Positions 49,601-57,074 of a stretch of 64,000 nucleotides of DNA are shown here, piece after piece. The notes beneath the pieces were generated by a model. That model did not search any database and had not been told where the DNA came from. It saw only the letters and a list, made by a program, of their open reading frames with translations. Both the position numbers and the translations under genes were made by a program. Within the stretch, counting starts at the first letter, position 1. Each line of letters opens with the position of its first letter. The stretch is from Hymenobacter sp. CRA2 (GTDB lineage Bacteria > Bacteroidota > Bacteroidia > Cytophagales > Hymenobacteraceae), in contig NZ_MVBC01000019.1 of assembly GCF_002007105.1 (NCBI RefSeq), forward strand, positions 1 to 64,000, written 5' to 3'.

Positions 49601-52600
49601 AGCAAACCAACGACTTAGCTCAGGCCAGCCAAGCCCTGGCAACCCAAACGCCCGGTGCCTACCTGCTGGAAGCGCGCAGCGTACTCGGTGCCGATACGGC
49701 CCGTGCCCGCCTCGGCTTCATGCTCTACAGCCCCACGGCCGCGCAAGCCCCGCTGCCCACGCCTGCGTGGCTGACGAGCCTGCAGGACAGCGTGGCGCCC
49801 GGTCAGGCGGCGCAGGTGCTCATCGGCACCGGCTTAGAGCAGGTGCAGGCTCGGCTGGAAGTGGAAAGCCGCGGCCAGCTGGTGCGCGGCGAGTGGCTGA
49901 CTTTGCGCCGGGAGCAGCGCCTCATCAGCCTGCCCACGCCGGCCGGCCAGACCGCCCCGATGATGGTGCGGCTGGTGTTCGTGCAGGATGGCCACTTCTA
50001 CCAGCGCGAAGCCACCATTCAGGTAGCCGAGCCCGAGCGGCCGCTGGAACTCACACTCAGCACCTTCCGCGACAAGCTGCAGCCCGGCCAGAAGGAAACC
50101 TGGCGCCTGACCATCAAAAACAGCCAAAACCAGCCCGCTGCGGCCGAATTGCTGGCTTCGCTCTACGACCAGTCGCTCGATTATTTTCGCCCGCATTCCT
50201 TCGCGCGGCCCGAGCTGCCGCAGCCGTACTACGGAGAGCGGTTCGGCTGGTCGGCGCGGTTCGGCAGCGCGGATTGGGAGACGTTGTTTGAGCTGTTTGA
50301 AGCGAAGGAAACGGGGCAACAGGAGTATCTGTATCCGAAACTGCGTTTGAGTTGGGACGATTGGATGGCAGGTGTAATGAGCCAAGGACGCAACGGCCTT
50401 GGTGAAGTGGTTGTGTATGGTACTGCCCCAGCTATGCGGCACGATATTACGGGTGCGGTAGGAACGTCTCCACGGGTTATGCGTGCTGCGGCTCCAGCTA
50501 TGCCGCCACCGCCAAACGCTTCCGCGCCAATGGCTATGAAAGCCTCTGTTGATGCTAGCTTCGGCAACGACCAAAAGCAGCTAAACGAAGTCGTTACCGT
50601 CGGCTACGGCACGCAAAAGGGCAAACCCGCCGACCTCAGCACCGTGCCCGTGCGCTCCGACTTCCGCGAAACCGCCCTGTGGGCGCCTGCCGTGCGTACC
50701 AACGCCAAGGGTGAAGTAGTACTGGAATTCCAGATGCCCGAAGCCGTGACGCGCTGGCAGCTGCTGACGCTGGCGCACAGGCCTGACCTGCAAACCGGCC
50801 TGCTGGCCCGCCAACTCGTCACGCAGAAGGAGCTGATGGTGACGCCCAACGCCCCGCGCTTCTTCCGCGAAGGCGACCAGCTGCGCCTCACCGCCAAAAT
50901 CAGCAACCTCACGGCCAAGGCCCTCAACGGCGACGCCCAGCTACTACTTTTCGATGCGCGCACCAACCAGCCGCTGGACAAGCAGCTGCTCAAAGGCTCG
51001 GGCAAGGCCAAGTTCAAAGTCGGGGCGCAGCAAGGCACCACCGTGGGTTGGGACCTCACCATCCCCAGCACCGGCCTGGAAGCCGTGACTTACCGCGTGG
51101 TGGCTCGCGCCAAGGACTTCACCGACGGCGAGGAAAACACCCTACCGGTGCTGCCCAACCGCCTGCTCGTGACCGAAGCCCTGCCGCTGACTGTGCGCGG
51201 CACTGGCACGCGCACCTTCGAGCTGAAGAAGCTCACCAGCACCAGCTCGGCCACGCGCCAAAACCAGAGCCTGACCCTGGAGCTGACCAGCAACCCCGCC
51301 TGGTACGCCGTGCAGGCCCTGCCGTACCTGATGGAGTACCCCTACGAGTGCTCCGAGCAAGTCTTCTCGCGCCTCTACGCCAACGTGCTGGCCGCCCGCA
51401 TCCTGCAGCAAAATCCGCGTATCCGGCCGGTGCTGGCTGAGTGGCAGAAAGCCGCGGCCAGCGGTGACAAGAACGCGCTGCGCAGCAAGCTGGAGCAGAA
51501 CCAGGAGCTGAAAGCCCTGCTGCTGCAGGAGACGCCTTGGGTGCGCGAGGGCCAGAGCGACACGGAGCGCATGCGCCGTCTCGCTACCCTCTTCGACGAG
51601 CAACGCCTGCAGGCCGAAACTCTGCGCGCTGCCCAGAAGCTGGCCGAGCTGCAGAACCCCAACGGCGCCTTCCCGTGGTTTAAGCAGATGCCCGACAACG
51701 CCTACATCACGCAGCTGGTGGTGGCGGGCTTTGGGCGCCTGCGCCAGCTCGGGGCCTTCGATGCGCTGCAGGATGCCCGCACCGCCGAGCTGCTGCGCCG
51801 CGCCGTGGCCTACCTCGACCGGGACCTGGCCAACGACTACGCCCAGCTGCGCCGACAAAAAGGCGTGAAGCTCACCGATAACCACCTGTCCGACGGCACG
51901 GTGCACGCGCTCTACGCCCGCTCGTTCTGGCTGAAAGACCTGCCGCTCGACAAAGCCGCCAGCCCCGCCTACGACTACTACCGCGGGCAAGCCGCGCAGT
52001 ACTGGACGGGCCGCAACCGCTACGTGCAGGCCCTAACGGCCGTGGCGCTGAACCGTTTCAGCGGCGGTAAGGCCGACAAAAATGTGCCCGCCGCCATCGT
52101 GGAAGCCCTGCGCCAGAACGCCCTGCACTCCGAGGAGCTGGGCATGTACTGGAAGGACGTGCAGCCCGGCTTCTACTGGCAGCAGGCGCCCGTCGAGACG
52201 CAGGCCCAGCTGATCGAGGCCTTCCGCGAAGTCGCAGGCGACGAGCAGTCGGTGGAGGAAATGAAGCTGTGGCTGCTGAGCCACAAGCGCACCCACAACT
52301 GGGAAAGTACCCGCGCCACCGCCGATGCCTGCTACGCCCTGCTGCTGCAAGGCTCACGCAATTGGCTGGAGCCCGCGCAGCCGCTGCAAGTCACGCTCGG
52401 CAGCCAAAAAATCAACACCACCGAAGGCGCCGAAGCCGGCACCGGCTATATCAAGCGCAGCTTCCCCGGCGCCGAGATGCAGGCCAGCATGGGCAAGGTG
52501 CAGGTGCAGAAAACCGACGCCGGCGTGGCCTGGGGCGGGCTGTACTGGCAGTACTTCGAGCAGCTCGACAAAATCACCCGCGCCGACAACGCCCCTCTGA

Positions 52601-53019
52601 CGCTCACGCGCCAGCTATTCCGCGAAACGCCAGGCACCAACGGCCCCGTGCTCACGCCTATGACTGCCGGCGCGCCTTTGCGGGTAGGGGAGGTGCTGGT
52701 GGTGCGTCTGGTGCTCAAGACCGACCGGGAGCTGGAGTTCGTGCACCTGAAGGACACCCGCGCCGCCGGCCTGGAGCTTATCGGCCAGACCTCGGGCTAC
52801 CGCTACCAGCAGGGCCTTGGCTACTACGAAAGCCCCCGCGACGCGGCCACCAACTTCTTCCTCGATGTGGTGCCGCGCGGCTCGCACGTGTTCGAGTACC
52901 GCCTGCGCGCCGCCCAGGCCGGCGACTTCAGCTCCGGCATCAGCCAGGTGCAGTGCCTCTACGCGCCGGAATTTACCTCGCACTCGGCCGGGCAGCGCCT
53001 GCGCATCGCCGGGCAGTAA
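46672..53019 (+). CDS. Large alpha-2-macroglobulin-family protein with SusC/RagA-like signature segments
   Basis: The 2115-residue product starts at the ATG at 46672, giving a signal peptide (MRFSFVILAFWLLCMVAPSNA). The MG2 domain is at about 600-700 (IYRPGQTLYFKAIV), the A2M domain at about 1335 (TALWAPAVRTNAKGEVVLEF) and the thioester region at C1560-S-E-Q1563 in YECSEQVFSRLYANVL, with the Cys and Gln needed for a thioester bond. The complement-like TED helices follow (about 1540-1900). Bacterial A2M proteins trap proteases in the periplasm or at the surface. Two segments, about 1243-1262 and 1303-1325, resemble the SusC/RagA signature (GEVVVYGT...DITGAV and NEVVTVGYGTQKG) and lie in a lower-GC stretch. 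No PBP1C gene is adjacent. The A2M call is strong. Confidence 0.88.
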   Translation: MRFSFVILAFWLLCMVAPSNASAPPAGGPYAAQWKKIDALLAKEQTEAARKLVLDIYQKTRAAGQTADYVRSLVYRLHLLELKEEDADVKGIALLEADLPAAKFPARPLLHSLLAEQYHDYLQQNRYRLYNRSNVAQDVDLTEDAADTAAAGGIASWDAARLASQVVRHYRASVETDAQRQQQTSLRELGQLATPADVVGQQLRPTLYDLLAHRAIEGLNDDELYLTRPAEQFRFTDARLLASNPEFAQLPITAPAADSLNGPYYALRLWQELTRFRLTQTNPAAAADVERLRLAFVHEHAAFPNKRTAYEAALRRAQSQYETLPAWADFQAELAQLAQQRGELTTAMSLARAAAQRFPKSVGAARAQGIINELEAPSLSVQTTEVQLPGQALLLNVQYRNLQQVHAFAWKLPAAALLREANSQRQADIRKAYAKQLAGKPAAQWALSLPGPQDYKTHRAELAGPALPAGHYLVVLSTAAERPTKERVDIATTYAFLSVSELASVHRAAPEGGVDVWTLNRRSGQPAGGVTVQPWFQQYDNTGRTNTTAGEAQTSAADGHLTIRPKPADEQRRYMRALLLRQGRDTLVLQENLGYYRPPVTVEENVNLQAFIYTDRAIYRPGQTLYFKAIVANQVNGRSQVVKNLPLRVRLLDVNGQQVQELPFTTSDFGSLNGSLTLPTGLLNGQMQLVVAAGLSNSAADPWLGNQSFAVEDYKRPTFFVALDPVKGTPKLGDTLSVHGTATAYAGPAVDAATVQYRVVRRTIWPMFGWGELDFGFGGGRVGGGRPFFPGRGGEQQIATGTAQTDAQGRFRVSFTATPPDEALNDEADNPDGDEDGQYRPPFPVRPTYVFDVTADVTDPNGETRSAQRGVTLGGTALNLSLSGPAQVNQQQVAAADFSLRSQNATGEAVPAAGTLTLYRLTPPARTLHPRLGPAPDQAGLPREQHERLFAHEPWLREDNPNTWPRQQVGQWAFETKQTNDLAQASQALATQTPGAYLLEARSVLGADTARARLGFMLYSPTAAQAPLPTPAWLTSLQDSVAPGQAAQVLIGTGLEQVQARLEVESRGQLVRGEWLTLRREQRLISLPTPAGQTAPMMVRLVFVQDGHFYQREATIQVAEPERPLELTLSTFRDKLQPGQKETWRLTIKNSQNQPAAAELLASLYDQSLDYFRPHSFARPELPQPYYGERFGWSARFGSADWETLFELFEAKETGQQEYLYPKLRLSWDDWMAGVMSQGRNGLGEVVVYGTAPAMRHDITGAVGTSPRVMRAAAPAMPPPPNASAPMAMKASVDASFGNDQKQLNEVVTVGYGTQKGKPADLSTVPVRSDFRETALWAPAVRTNAKGEVVLEFQMPEAVTRWQLLTLAHRPDLQTGLLARQLVTQKELMVTPNAPRFFREGDQLRLTAKISNLTAKALNGDAQLLLFDARTNQPLDKQLLKGSGKAKFKVGAQQGTTVGWDLTIPSTGLEAVTYRVVARAKDFTDGEENTLPVLPNRLLVTEALPLTVRGTGTRTFELKKLTSTSSATRQNQSLTLELTSNPAWYAVQALPYLMEYPYECSEQVFSRLYANVLAARILQQNPRIRPVLAEWQKAAASGDKNALRSKLEQNQELKALLLQETPWVREGQSDTERMRRLATLFDEQRLQAETLRAAQKLAELQNPNGAFPWFKQMPDNAYITQLVVAGFGRLRQLGAFDALQDARTAELLRRAVAYLDRDLANDYAQLRRQKGVKLTDNHLSDGTVHALYARSFWLKDLPLDKAASPAYDYYRGQAAQYWTGRNRYVQALTAVALNRFSGGKADKNVPAAIVEALRQNALHSEELGMYWKDVQPGFYWQQAPVETQAQLIEAFREVAGDEQSVEEMKLWLLSHKRTHNWESTRATADACYALLLQGSRNWLEPAQPLQVTLGSQKINTTEGAEAGTGYIKRSFPGAEMQASMGKVQVQKTDAGVAWGGLYWQYFEQLDKITRADNAPLTLTRQLFRETPGTNGPVLTPMTAGAPLRVGEVLVVRLVLKTDRELEFVHLKDTRAAGLELIGQTSGYRYQQGLGYYESPRDAATNFFLDVVPRGSHVFEYRLRAAQAGDFSSGISQVQCLYAPEFTSHSAGQRLRIAGQ

Positions 53020-53064
53020 TGCCGAACCTGCGCCGCGCGTCATTAGTGAATGTGGGACCATGGC

Positions 53065-53115
53065 GGCGTGGGCGATGCAGCGCGGACTAAACGTTCGCGC
53101 TGCATCGCCCACGCC
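53065..53115. repeat. 20-bp perfect inverted repeat, likely dispersed element
   Basis: Bases 53065-53084 (GGCGTGGGCGATGCAGCGCG) and 53096-53115 are perfect reverse complements around an 11-base loop. It lies 45 bases after the A2M stop. I recall this 'gggcgatgcagcgcg...cgcgctgcatcgccc' unit as repeated in Hymenobacter genomes. Confidence 0.6.
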
Positions 53116-53173
53116 GATAAGGCTGGGCTTTGCGAGGTAAAAGTTGGCTTATACCCGGTTGAGTGGCAATGGG

Positions 53174-53205
53174 TTTGCGAGGCGCTTACTTGCGCTGTAC
53201 TTTTG
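53174..53205 (+). promoter_or_regulatory. Well-spaced Bacteroidota promoter (TTTG-N20-TACTTTTG)
   Basis: TTTG (53174-53177) and TACTTTTG (53198-53205) are separated by 20 bases, matching the Bacteroidota -33/-7 consensus. Initiation would fall near 53210-53212. A GGAGG element at 53225-53229 precedes the ATG at 53236. Confidence 0.65.
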
Positions 53206-53235
53206 CGGTCCGGTTGATTTTTTTGGAGGTTACTG

Positions 53236-53721
53236 ATGCTAAGAACTGCTTTTTGCACGGCCGTGATGGCCGTACTAACGCTGACTGTACAGGCCCAACA
53301 GGGACGTAAACCCGCCGTTCAGGGTGGCAAGGCTGTAGACACGGCCGGCAAAGCCGTTATTCCGGTCGGTCCTATACTGGCCGGTGAGGAAAAGCTAAGC
53401 GCCCAGGAACGGGCCGAGCGCACTTTCCTGATGCCCCCGCGCAAGAAAATGCACTCGATGCAGCCCCTGGCCCCGCAGCCTGACCCTAGCCAGGCGGGCG
53501 CCGTTGCCATTGGTCCGCCCACGGTAGAAGAAGCAGCGGCTGAAGAAGCCGCCAAAGCCGAAGCGGCCAAGCCTGCTACCGTGCATCACCGCTCCTCAAC
53601 GCGCCACCGCTCCGTACACCACAACTCGGCCGGCAAGAAGAAAACGGTGACGAAAAAGTCGTCGAGCAAGAAAAAGAGCACCAGCTCGAAAAAGCGCAGC
53701 TCGTCCCGCCGTCGGCGGTAG
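53236..53721 (+). CDS. Exported protein with Lys/Arg/Ser-rich histone-H1-like tail
   Basis: The 161-residue product has a signal peptide (MLRTAFCTAVMAVLTLTVQAQ). Residues 40-90 are ordinary; about 92-107 are Ala/Glu-rich (EEAAAEEAAKAEAAK), and the last 50 are nearly all Lys, Ser, Arg and Thr with His pairs (VHHRSSTRHRSVHH...KKKTVTKKSSSKKKS). No known domain. The basic tail would bind DNA, LPS or other anions; being exported, a surface or matrix role is possible. A well-placed promoter and a GGAGG ribosome-binding site (rare in this window) support expression. Histone-H1-like AlgP-type tails are cytoplasmic, which this is not if the signal is used. Confidence 0.7.
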   Translation: MLRTAFCTAVMAVLTLTVQAQQGRKPAVQGGKAVDTAGKAVIPVGPILAGEEKLSAQERAERTFLMPPRKKMHSMQPLAPQPDPSQAGAVAIGPPTVEEAAAEEAAKAEAAKPATVHHRSSTRHRSVHHNSAGKKKTVTKKSSSKKKSTSSKKRSSSRRRR

Positions 53722-53739
53722 CCGCGGCTGCACCAGAGC

Positions 53740-53780
53740 ACAAAAAAGCGGCGTCCCAGACCGGGACGCCGCTTTTTTGT
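53740..53780. terminator. Bidirectional terminator
   Basis: An 18-base arm (53740-53757, ACAAAAAAGCGGCGTCCC) pairs with 53763-53780. It serves the basic-tail gene and the convergent ferredoxin gene. Confidence 0.85.
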
Positions 53781-53800
53781 GGCAGCTACCTGCAGGCTCG

Positions 53801-54127
53801 CTACGCGTTTTGCGGCATCAGGCGCACCACCAGCCCATCGAGGCGCTCGGTAATGCGGATCTGGCAGGAAAGGCGGCTGCCCTGCGACATCACCGGCAAG
53901 GATTCCAGCATGGCCATTTCGTCGTCGGAGGGCTCGGGCAGCTCGGGGCCGGCCAGCACCTCCACGTGGCAGGTGCCGCACAAGGCCATGCCGCCGCAGG
54001 TGGCCTGAATCTCGTAGCCCGAGGCCTTCATCACTTCCATCAGGCTCAGGCCCATATCGGTGGGGGCTACTAGCTCCGTGCGCTGGCCCGGCGCCTCCTC
54101 CACGTACACGCGTACTTCGTCGGTCAT
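53801..54127 (-). CDS. 2Fe-2S ferredoxin (adrenodoxin type)
   Basis: The 108-residue product has the four cluster cysteines C44, C50, C53 and C88 in the CX5CX2CX34C arrangement of adrenodoxin-type ferredoxins (ATCGGMALCGTCHVEVL and SRLSCQI). Acidic residues near the end of the cluster loop fit reductase binding. Cytoplasmic electron carrier. It lies 111 bases downstream of the ferredoxin-NADP reductase gene on the same strand, with an inverted repeat between them, so they form a likely reductase-ferredoxin pair. The partner enzyme of the pair is not visible in the window. Confidence 0.9.
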   Translation of the reverse strand: MTDEVRVYVEEAPGQRTELVAPTDMGLSLMEVMKASGYEIQATCGGMALCGTCHVEVLAGPELPEPSDDEMAMLESLPVMSQGSRLSCQIRITERLDGLVVRLMPQNA

Positions 54128-54143
54128 ATTGGGATTAGAAGGG

Positions 54144-54227
54144 AGAGGTTAGAAGTGAGAAGTTAGACAGATGTTCGGACGCACAAAAGCGGTGCAGACG
54201 AGGTCTAACTTCTCACCTCTAACCTCT
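54144..54227. repeat. 25-bp inverted repeat between reductase and ferredoxin genes
   Basis: The arm at 54144-54168 (AGAGGTTAGAAGTGAGAAGT plus TAGAC) and the arm at 54203-54227 are reverse complements with one mismatch, 34 bases apart. It may be a dispersed repeat or a transcript-attenuating hairpin within the unit. Confidence 0.65.
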
Positions 54228-54238
54228 CATGTCTCAGA

Positions 54239-55255
54239 TTACAGCGTAGGAACCCCGTTGACGGTGGTGTACTTCAGCACGTACTTCTTGTCGGGGTATA
54301 TGTGCTTGTAGGCGCCCTGGGCCATCAGCGCGGCCTCGTGGAAGCCGCAGAGGATGAGCTTCAGCTTGCCAGGGTAGGTGTTGATGTCGCCGATGGCGTA
54401 CACACCGGGCACCGAGGTGCTGTAGTCCAGCGTGTTCACCTTCACCGCGTCGTCTTCCAGCTCCAGGCCCCACTCGCCGATGGGCCCGAGCTTGGGGGTG
54501 AGGCCGAAGAGCGGGATAAACGAATCCACGGCCAGCGTACGGGCAGTGCTGTCGTTGGCGGTAATGGTTACGGCTTCCAGGGCCTCGGGGCCGTGTACGT
54601 GGGTCACGTTGGAGTTGAGCACCAGGTTTACTTTGCCAGCTTCGTGCAGGGCTTTAACCTTCTCGGCCGAGTCGGCGGCGCCGCGGAAGGTAGTGCCGCG
54701 GTGCACCAGCGTCACTTCCTTGGCCACATTGGCCAGGAAAATGGTCCAGTCCAGGGCCGAGTCGCCGCCGCCGGCAATGACCAGGCGCTGGTCGCGGAAG
54801 GTTTCCGGGTCGCGCACCATGTAGTACACGCCCTTGCCGCCCTCGTAGTTTTCCAGGTTTTCGATGGCGGGCTTGCGCGGCTCAAACGAGCCCAGGCCGC
54901 CGGCAATGGCAATGGCCTTGCAGTGGATGAGCGTGCCGTCGGTGGTGGTGAGGTGGAACGAGCCGTCCTCCAGCTTCTCGAACTTCTCCACCCGCTCGCC
55001 CAGCGTGAAGGTGGGGTGGAAGGGCTCGATCTGGCGCATCAGGTTCTGAATCAGGTCGCCGGCCAGCACTTCGGGGTAGCCCGGGATGTCGTAGATGGGC
55101 TTCTTGGGGTAGATTTCCGACAGCTGCCCGCCCACCTGGGGCAGGGCGTCGACGACGTGGCAACGGAGCTTGAGCAAGCCGGCTTCAAAAACGGCAAACA
55201 GGCCCACGGGGCCGGCGCCGATGATGCAGATGTCAGTGGAAATAGTAGCGTGCAT
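54239..55255 (-). CDS. Ferredoxin--NADP(+) reductase, type 2 (thioredoxin-reductase-like)
   Basis: The 338-residue product has the FAD-binding GAGPVGLFAVFEAGL near the start, a second dinucleotide motif GGGDSALDW at about 163-171, and the ending PGVYAIGDI with TYPGKLKLILCGFHEAALMA. The redox CxxC of thioredoxin reductases is missing, which marks the type 2 FNR subgroup. It passes electrons between NADPH and ferredoxin in the cytoplasm. The ferredoxin gene follows. A TACCTTTG box at 55377-55370 lies about 115 bases upstream. Confidence 0.9.
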   Translation of the reverse strand: MHATISTDICIIGAGPVGLFAVFEAGLLKLRCHVVDALPQVGGQLSEIYPKKPIYDIPGYPEVLAGDLIQNLMRQIEPFHPTFTLGERVEKFEKLEDGSFHLTTTDGTLIHCKAIAIAGGLGSFEPRKPAIENLENYEGGKGVYYMVRDPETFRDQRLVIAGGGDSALDWTIFLANVAKEVTLVHRGTTFRGAADSAEKVKALHEAGKVNLVLNSNVTHVHGPEALEAVTITANDSTARTLAVDSFIPLFGLTPKLGPIGEWGLELEDDAVKVNTLDYSTSVPGVYAIGDINTYPGKLKLILCGFHEAALMAQGAYKHIYPDKKYVLKYTTVNGVPTL

Positions 55256-55369
55256 TACGTGGGTAGAACGGTCGACGGAGCGCGGCCCGCGGCGGGCGTG
55301 GCCCCGTTAGAATCAGCTAGATAACCACCGCAGGGTGCAAGTGGTTGCCCAAAGCCCGGAAACAGTGCG

Positions 55370-55377
55370 CAAAGGTA
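55370..55377 (-). promoter_or_regulatory. Possible -7 box of the FNR gene
   Basis: The minus strand reads TACCTTTG at 55377-55370. The leader would be about 110 bases. No correctly spaced -33 element is visible. Confidence 0.3.
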
Positions 55378-55481
55378 CGGTGCCCGGCCCAAACCATTGC
55401 GGCCCGGCGCAAGCGAAGTCGATAAGACCGGGACGGGCGACGGTAAGGGCAGACCGGGGAACCGCTCGCTGCAGCAGGGCA

Positions 55482-55522
55482 CTAAAAAAACCGGCTCGAA
55501 AAGCTCCGGGCCGGTTTTTTAG
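55482..55522 (-). terminator. Terminator of the second low-complexity gene
   Basis: CTAAAAAAACCGGC (55482 on) pairs with GCCGGTTTTTTAG (55510-55522); the A-run forms the T-tail on the minus strand. Confidence 0.75.
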
Positions 55523-55542
55523 CGTGCTAAGGCCGCTTGGCG

Positions 55543-56577
55543 TTAGTAACGCCCGCGCCGGTCGCGGCCGCGGTCGTTTTGGTCATCCATGTCGTTGTAG
55601 CCGCGGCCGTAGCCCTGGCTGCCGCGGCCCGAGCCGCGGTTCATGTCGTCCTGGTCGTAGTCCGTCGACGGGCCGTACATCGATGAGTCGTAGGAGCCGT
55701 AAGATGAGCCGTAGGATGAGTTGTCGCGGCCGCTCATGCCGCTGCTCATCCCGCTCATGCTGCGGCCACCCATGCCCATATCGTCCGAAGACGATGAGGA
55801 CGAGCGGCCCGACATGCCGCCGCGGTAGTTGTCGGTGTTGTCGTAGCTGCTGCGGCCGTACGAAGACGACGAGCCGTAATCCGACATGCCGCGGCCGTAC
55901 GAGTTGCCGCGGTCGGAGTAGTCGTTCATGCCGCTGCTCATCCCGCCGCGGCGCGACGACGAGTAGTTCATGCTGCCGTAGCCGTCGTAGTCCATGTCAT
56001 CCGACGAGTTGCTGCCCATCGACGACATGCCGCGGTCCATACCGCCACTCATGCCGCCCATATTGCCCATGCCGCGCTGCCCGTACGAAGACGACGTGCC
56101 CATGCCGCCGCTCATGCCGCGGCCGCCGTAGCCGTAGTCGTCGCGGTCGGAGCCGCCGCGGTTCGACATGCCGGAGGAGTAGCCGCGGTCATTGTCCATG
56201 TTGCCGCTCATGCCGTAGTCGGAGCGGCCCGTGCCCTGGCTCATGCCGCGGCCCGAGCCACGGTAATTCATGTCGCGGTCCATACCGCCGCCCATGCCCG
56301 AGTTCATGTCGGAATTCATCCCCGACATGCCCATGCCGGACATACCCATGCCCGAGCCCATTCCGCGGCCGGAGCCGCCGCGGTCCTGGCCGTACGACGA
56401 AGACATGTTCGACGAGCCGTAGTAGTCGCGGTCCATGTCGTCATCGTAGCGCGACGACATGCCACGGCTGGAGCTGCTTTGGCTGTACTGGTCGCGGTCC
56501 TGCTGGCGGCCTTGGTTCTGGCGGTTACTGCGGTTGTCGTACCGGTCGTCGTCGCGGTGCTGATTGTAATTTGCCAT
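55543..56577 (-). CDS. Second low-complexity protein, Gly/Ser/Met/Asp/Arg/Tyr-rich
   Basis: The 344-residue product begins MANYNQHRDDDRYDNRSNRQ and is composed of Gly, Ser, Met, Asp, Arg, Tyr, Asn and Gln. I find no Leu, Val, Ile, Phe, Cys, Trp, Lys or Glu, one Pro and one Ala. Units such as GMSGMGMSGMNSDMNSGMGGGM, shown in part by GMSGMNSDM and SSSYGQRGMG, repeat in the middle. The ends are charged Arg/Asp zippers, and the chain closes with NDRGRDRRGRY, like the RNRGRDEDDRY of the protein at 7655-9445. It has no signal or membrane segment. Both genes are single transcripts with their own terminators. Function unknown; a condensate-forming or RNA-associated role is inferred only from composition. 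Confidence 0.8.
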   Translation of the reverse strand: MANYNQHRDDDRYDNRSNRQNQGRQQDRDQYSQSSSSRGMSSRYDDDMDRDYYGSSNMSSSYGQDRGGSGRGMGSGMGMSGMGMSGMNSDMNSGMGGGMDRDMNYRGSGRGMSQGTGRSDYGMSGNMDNDRGYSSGMSNRGGSDRDDYGYGGRGMSGGMGTSSSYGQRGMGNMGGMSGGMDRGMSSMGSNSSDDMDYDGYGSMNYSSSRRGGMSSGMNDYSDRGNSYGRGMSDYGSSSSYGRSSYDNTDNYRGGMSGRSSSSSSDDMGMGGRSMSGMSSGMSGRDNSSYGSSYGSYDSSMYGPSTDYDQDDMNRGSGRGSQGYGRGYNDMDDQNDRGRDRRGRY

Positions 56578-56775
56578 GGTGGGAAAGTGTTTTGGTTAGG
56601 CAAGAATGTACTTGCTAAATCGGCCAAAGGTTTCTTTCACGTGGGCGGCAAAACCTGCGAATTGGCCCTGGCGCAATCAGGTACGGGTTTTGGTCGTTAG
56701 GTATTTACGCGGAGCCGTTAGGGGGCATCCAGTCAGGCGGTTTTGCGTATAAACACGGAGCAATCAACTTGTTTG

Positions 56776-57054
56776 ATGTCAATGGAAAGCAAATATTTTA
56801 AAGCCATTCCAGCGGACCTGCCCGACGAAGAGCAGGCCGCACGGCGCAAGCGGCAGAACCACGCCGAGTGGGGCATTGCCGTGGCCGCGCTGGGTGGCAC
56901 TTTACCCAGTGCCACCATCCTGACCGAACTCCAACGCTACATCGACGGCGACCTGACTATAGAAGAACTGGCTGGCCTGGGGCACCCGCCCCGGCCCGAA
57001 ACCAAGGCCTTCGAAGCCGTAGTGCACCGCGAGCGACTAAGCCGAGCTGCTTAG
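56776..57054 (+). CDS. Small hypothetical protein with antitoxin-VbhA-like ending
   Basis: The 92-residue product starts at the ATG at 56776 or at one six bases later; an upstream ATG at 56743 is also in frame. The text TELQRYIDGDLTIEELAG resembles the end of VbhA-type antitoxins ('lerYv.GeiTleE'), which block Fic toxins. No Fic gene is adjacent, and the key inhibitory motif [ST]xxxE[GN] is not obvious. So this could be an orphan antitoxin relative or an unrelated regulator. Its own terminator follows. Low certainty on function; moderate on existence. Confidence 0.55.
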   Translation: MSMESKYFKAIPADLPDEEQAARRKRQNHAEWGIAVAALGGTLPSATILTELQRYIDGDLTIEELAGLGHPPRPETKAFEAVVHRERLSRAA

Positions 57055-57074
57055 CGTTCCGGTTGAATAAATGG

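Noticed and set aside
55335-56618. Plus-strand frame of 427 codons opposite the second low-complexity gene
   Set aside because: Composition of Arg, Cys, Ser and Pro repeats is the reverse complement of the real gene; the minus-strand gene has the proper start and terminator.
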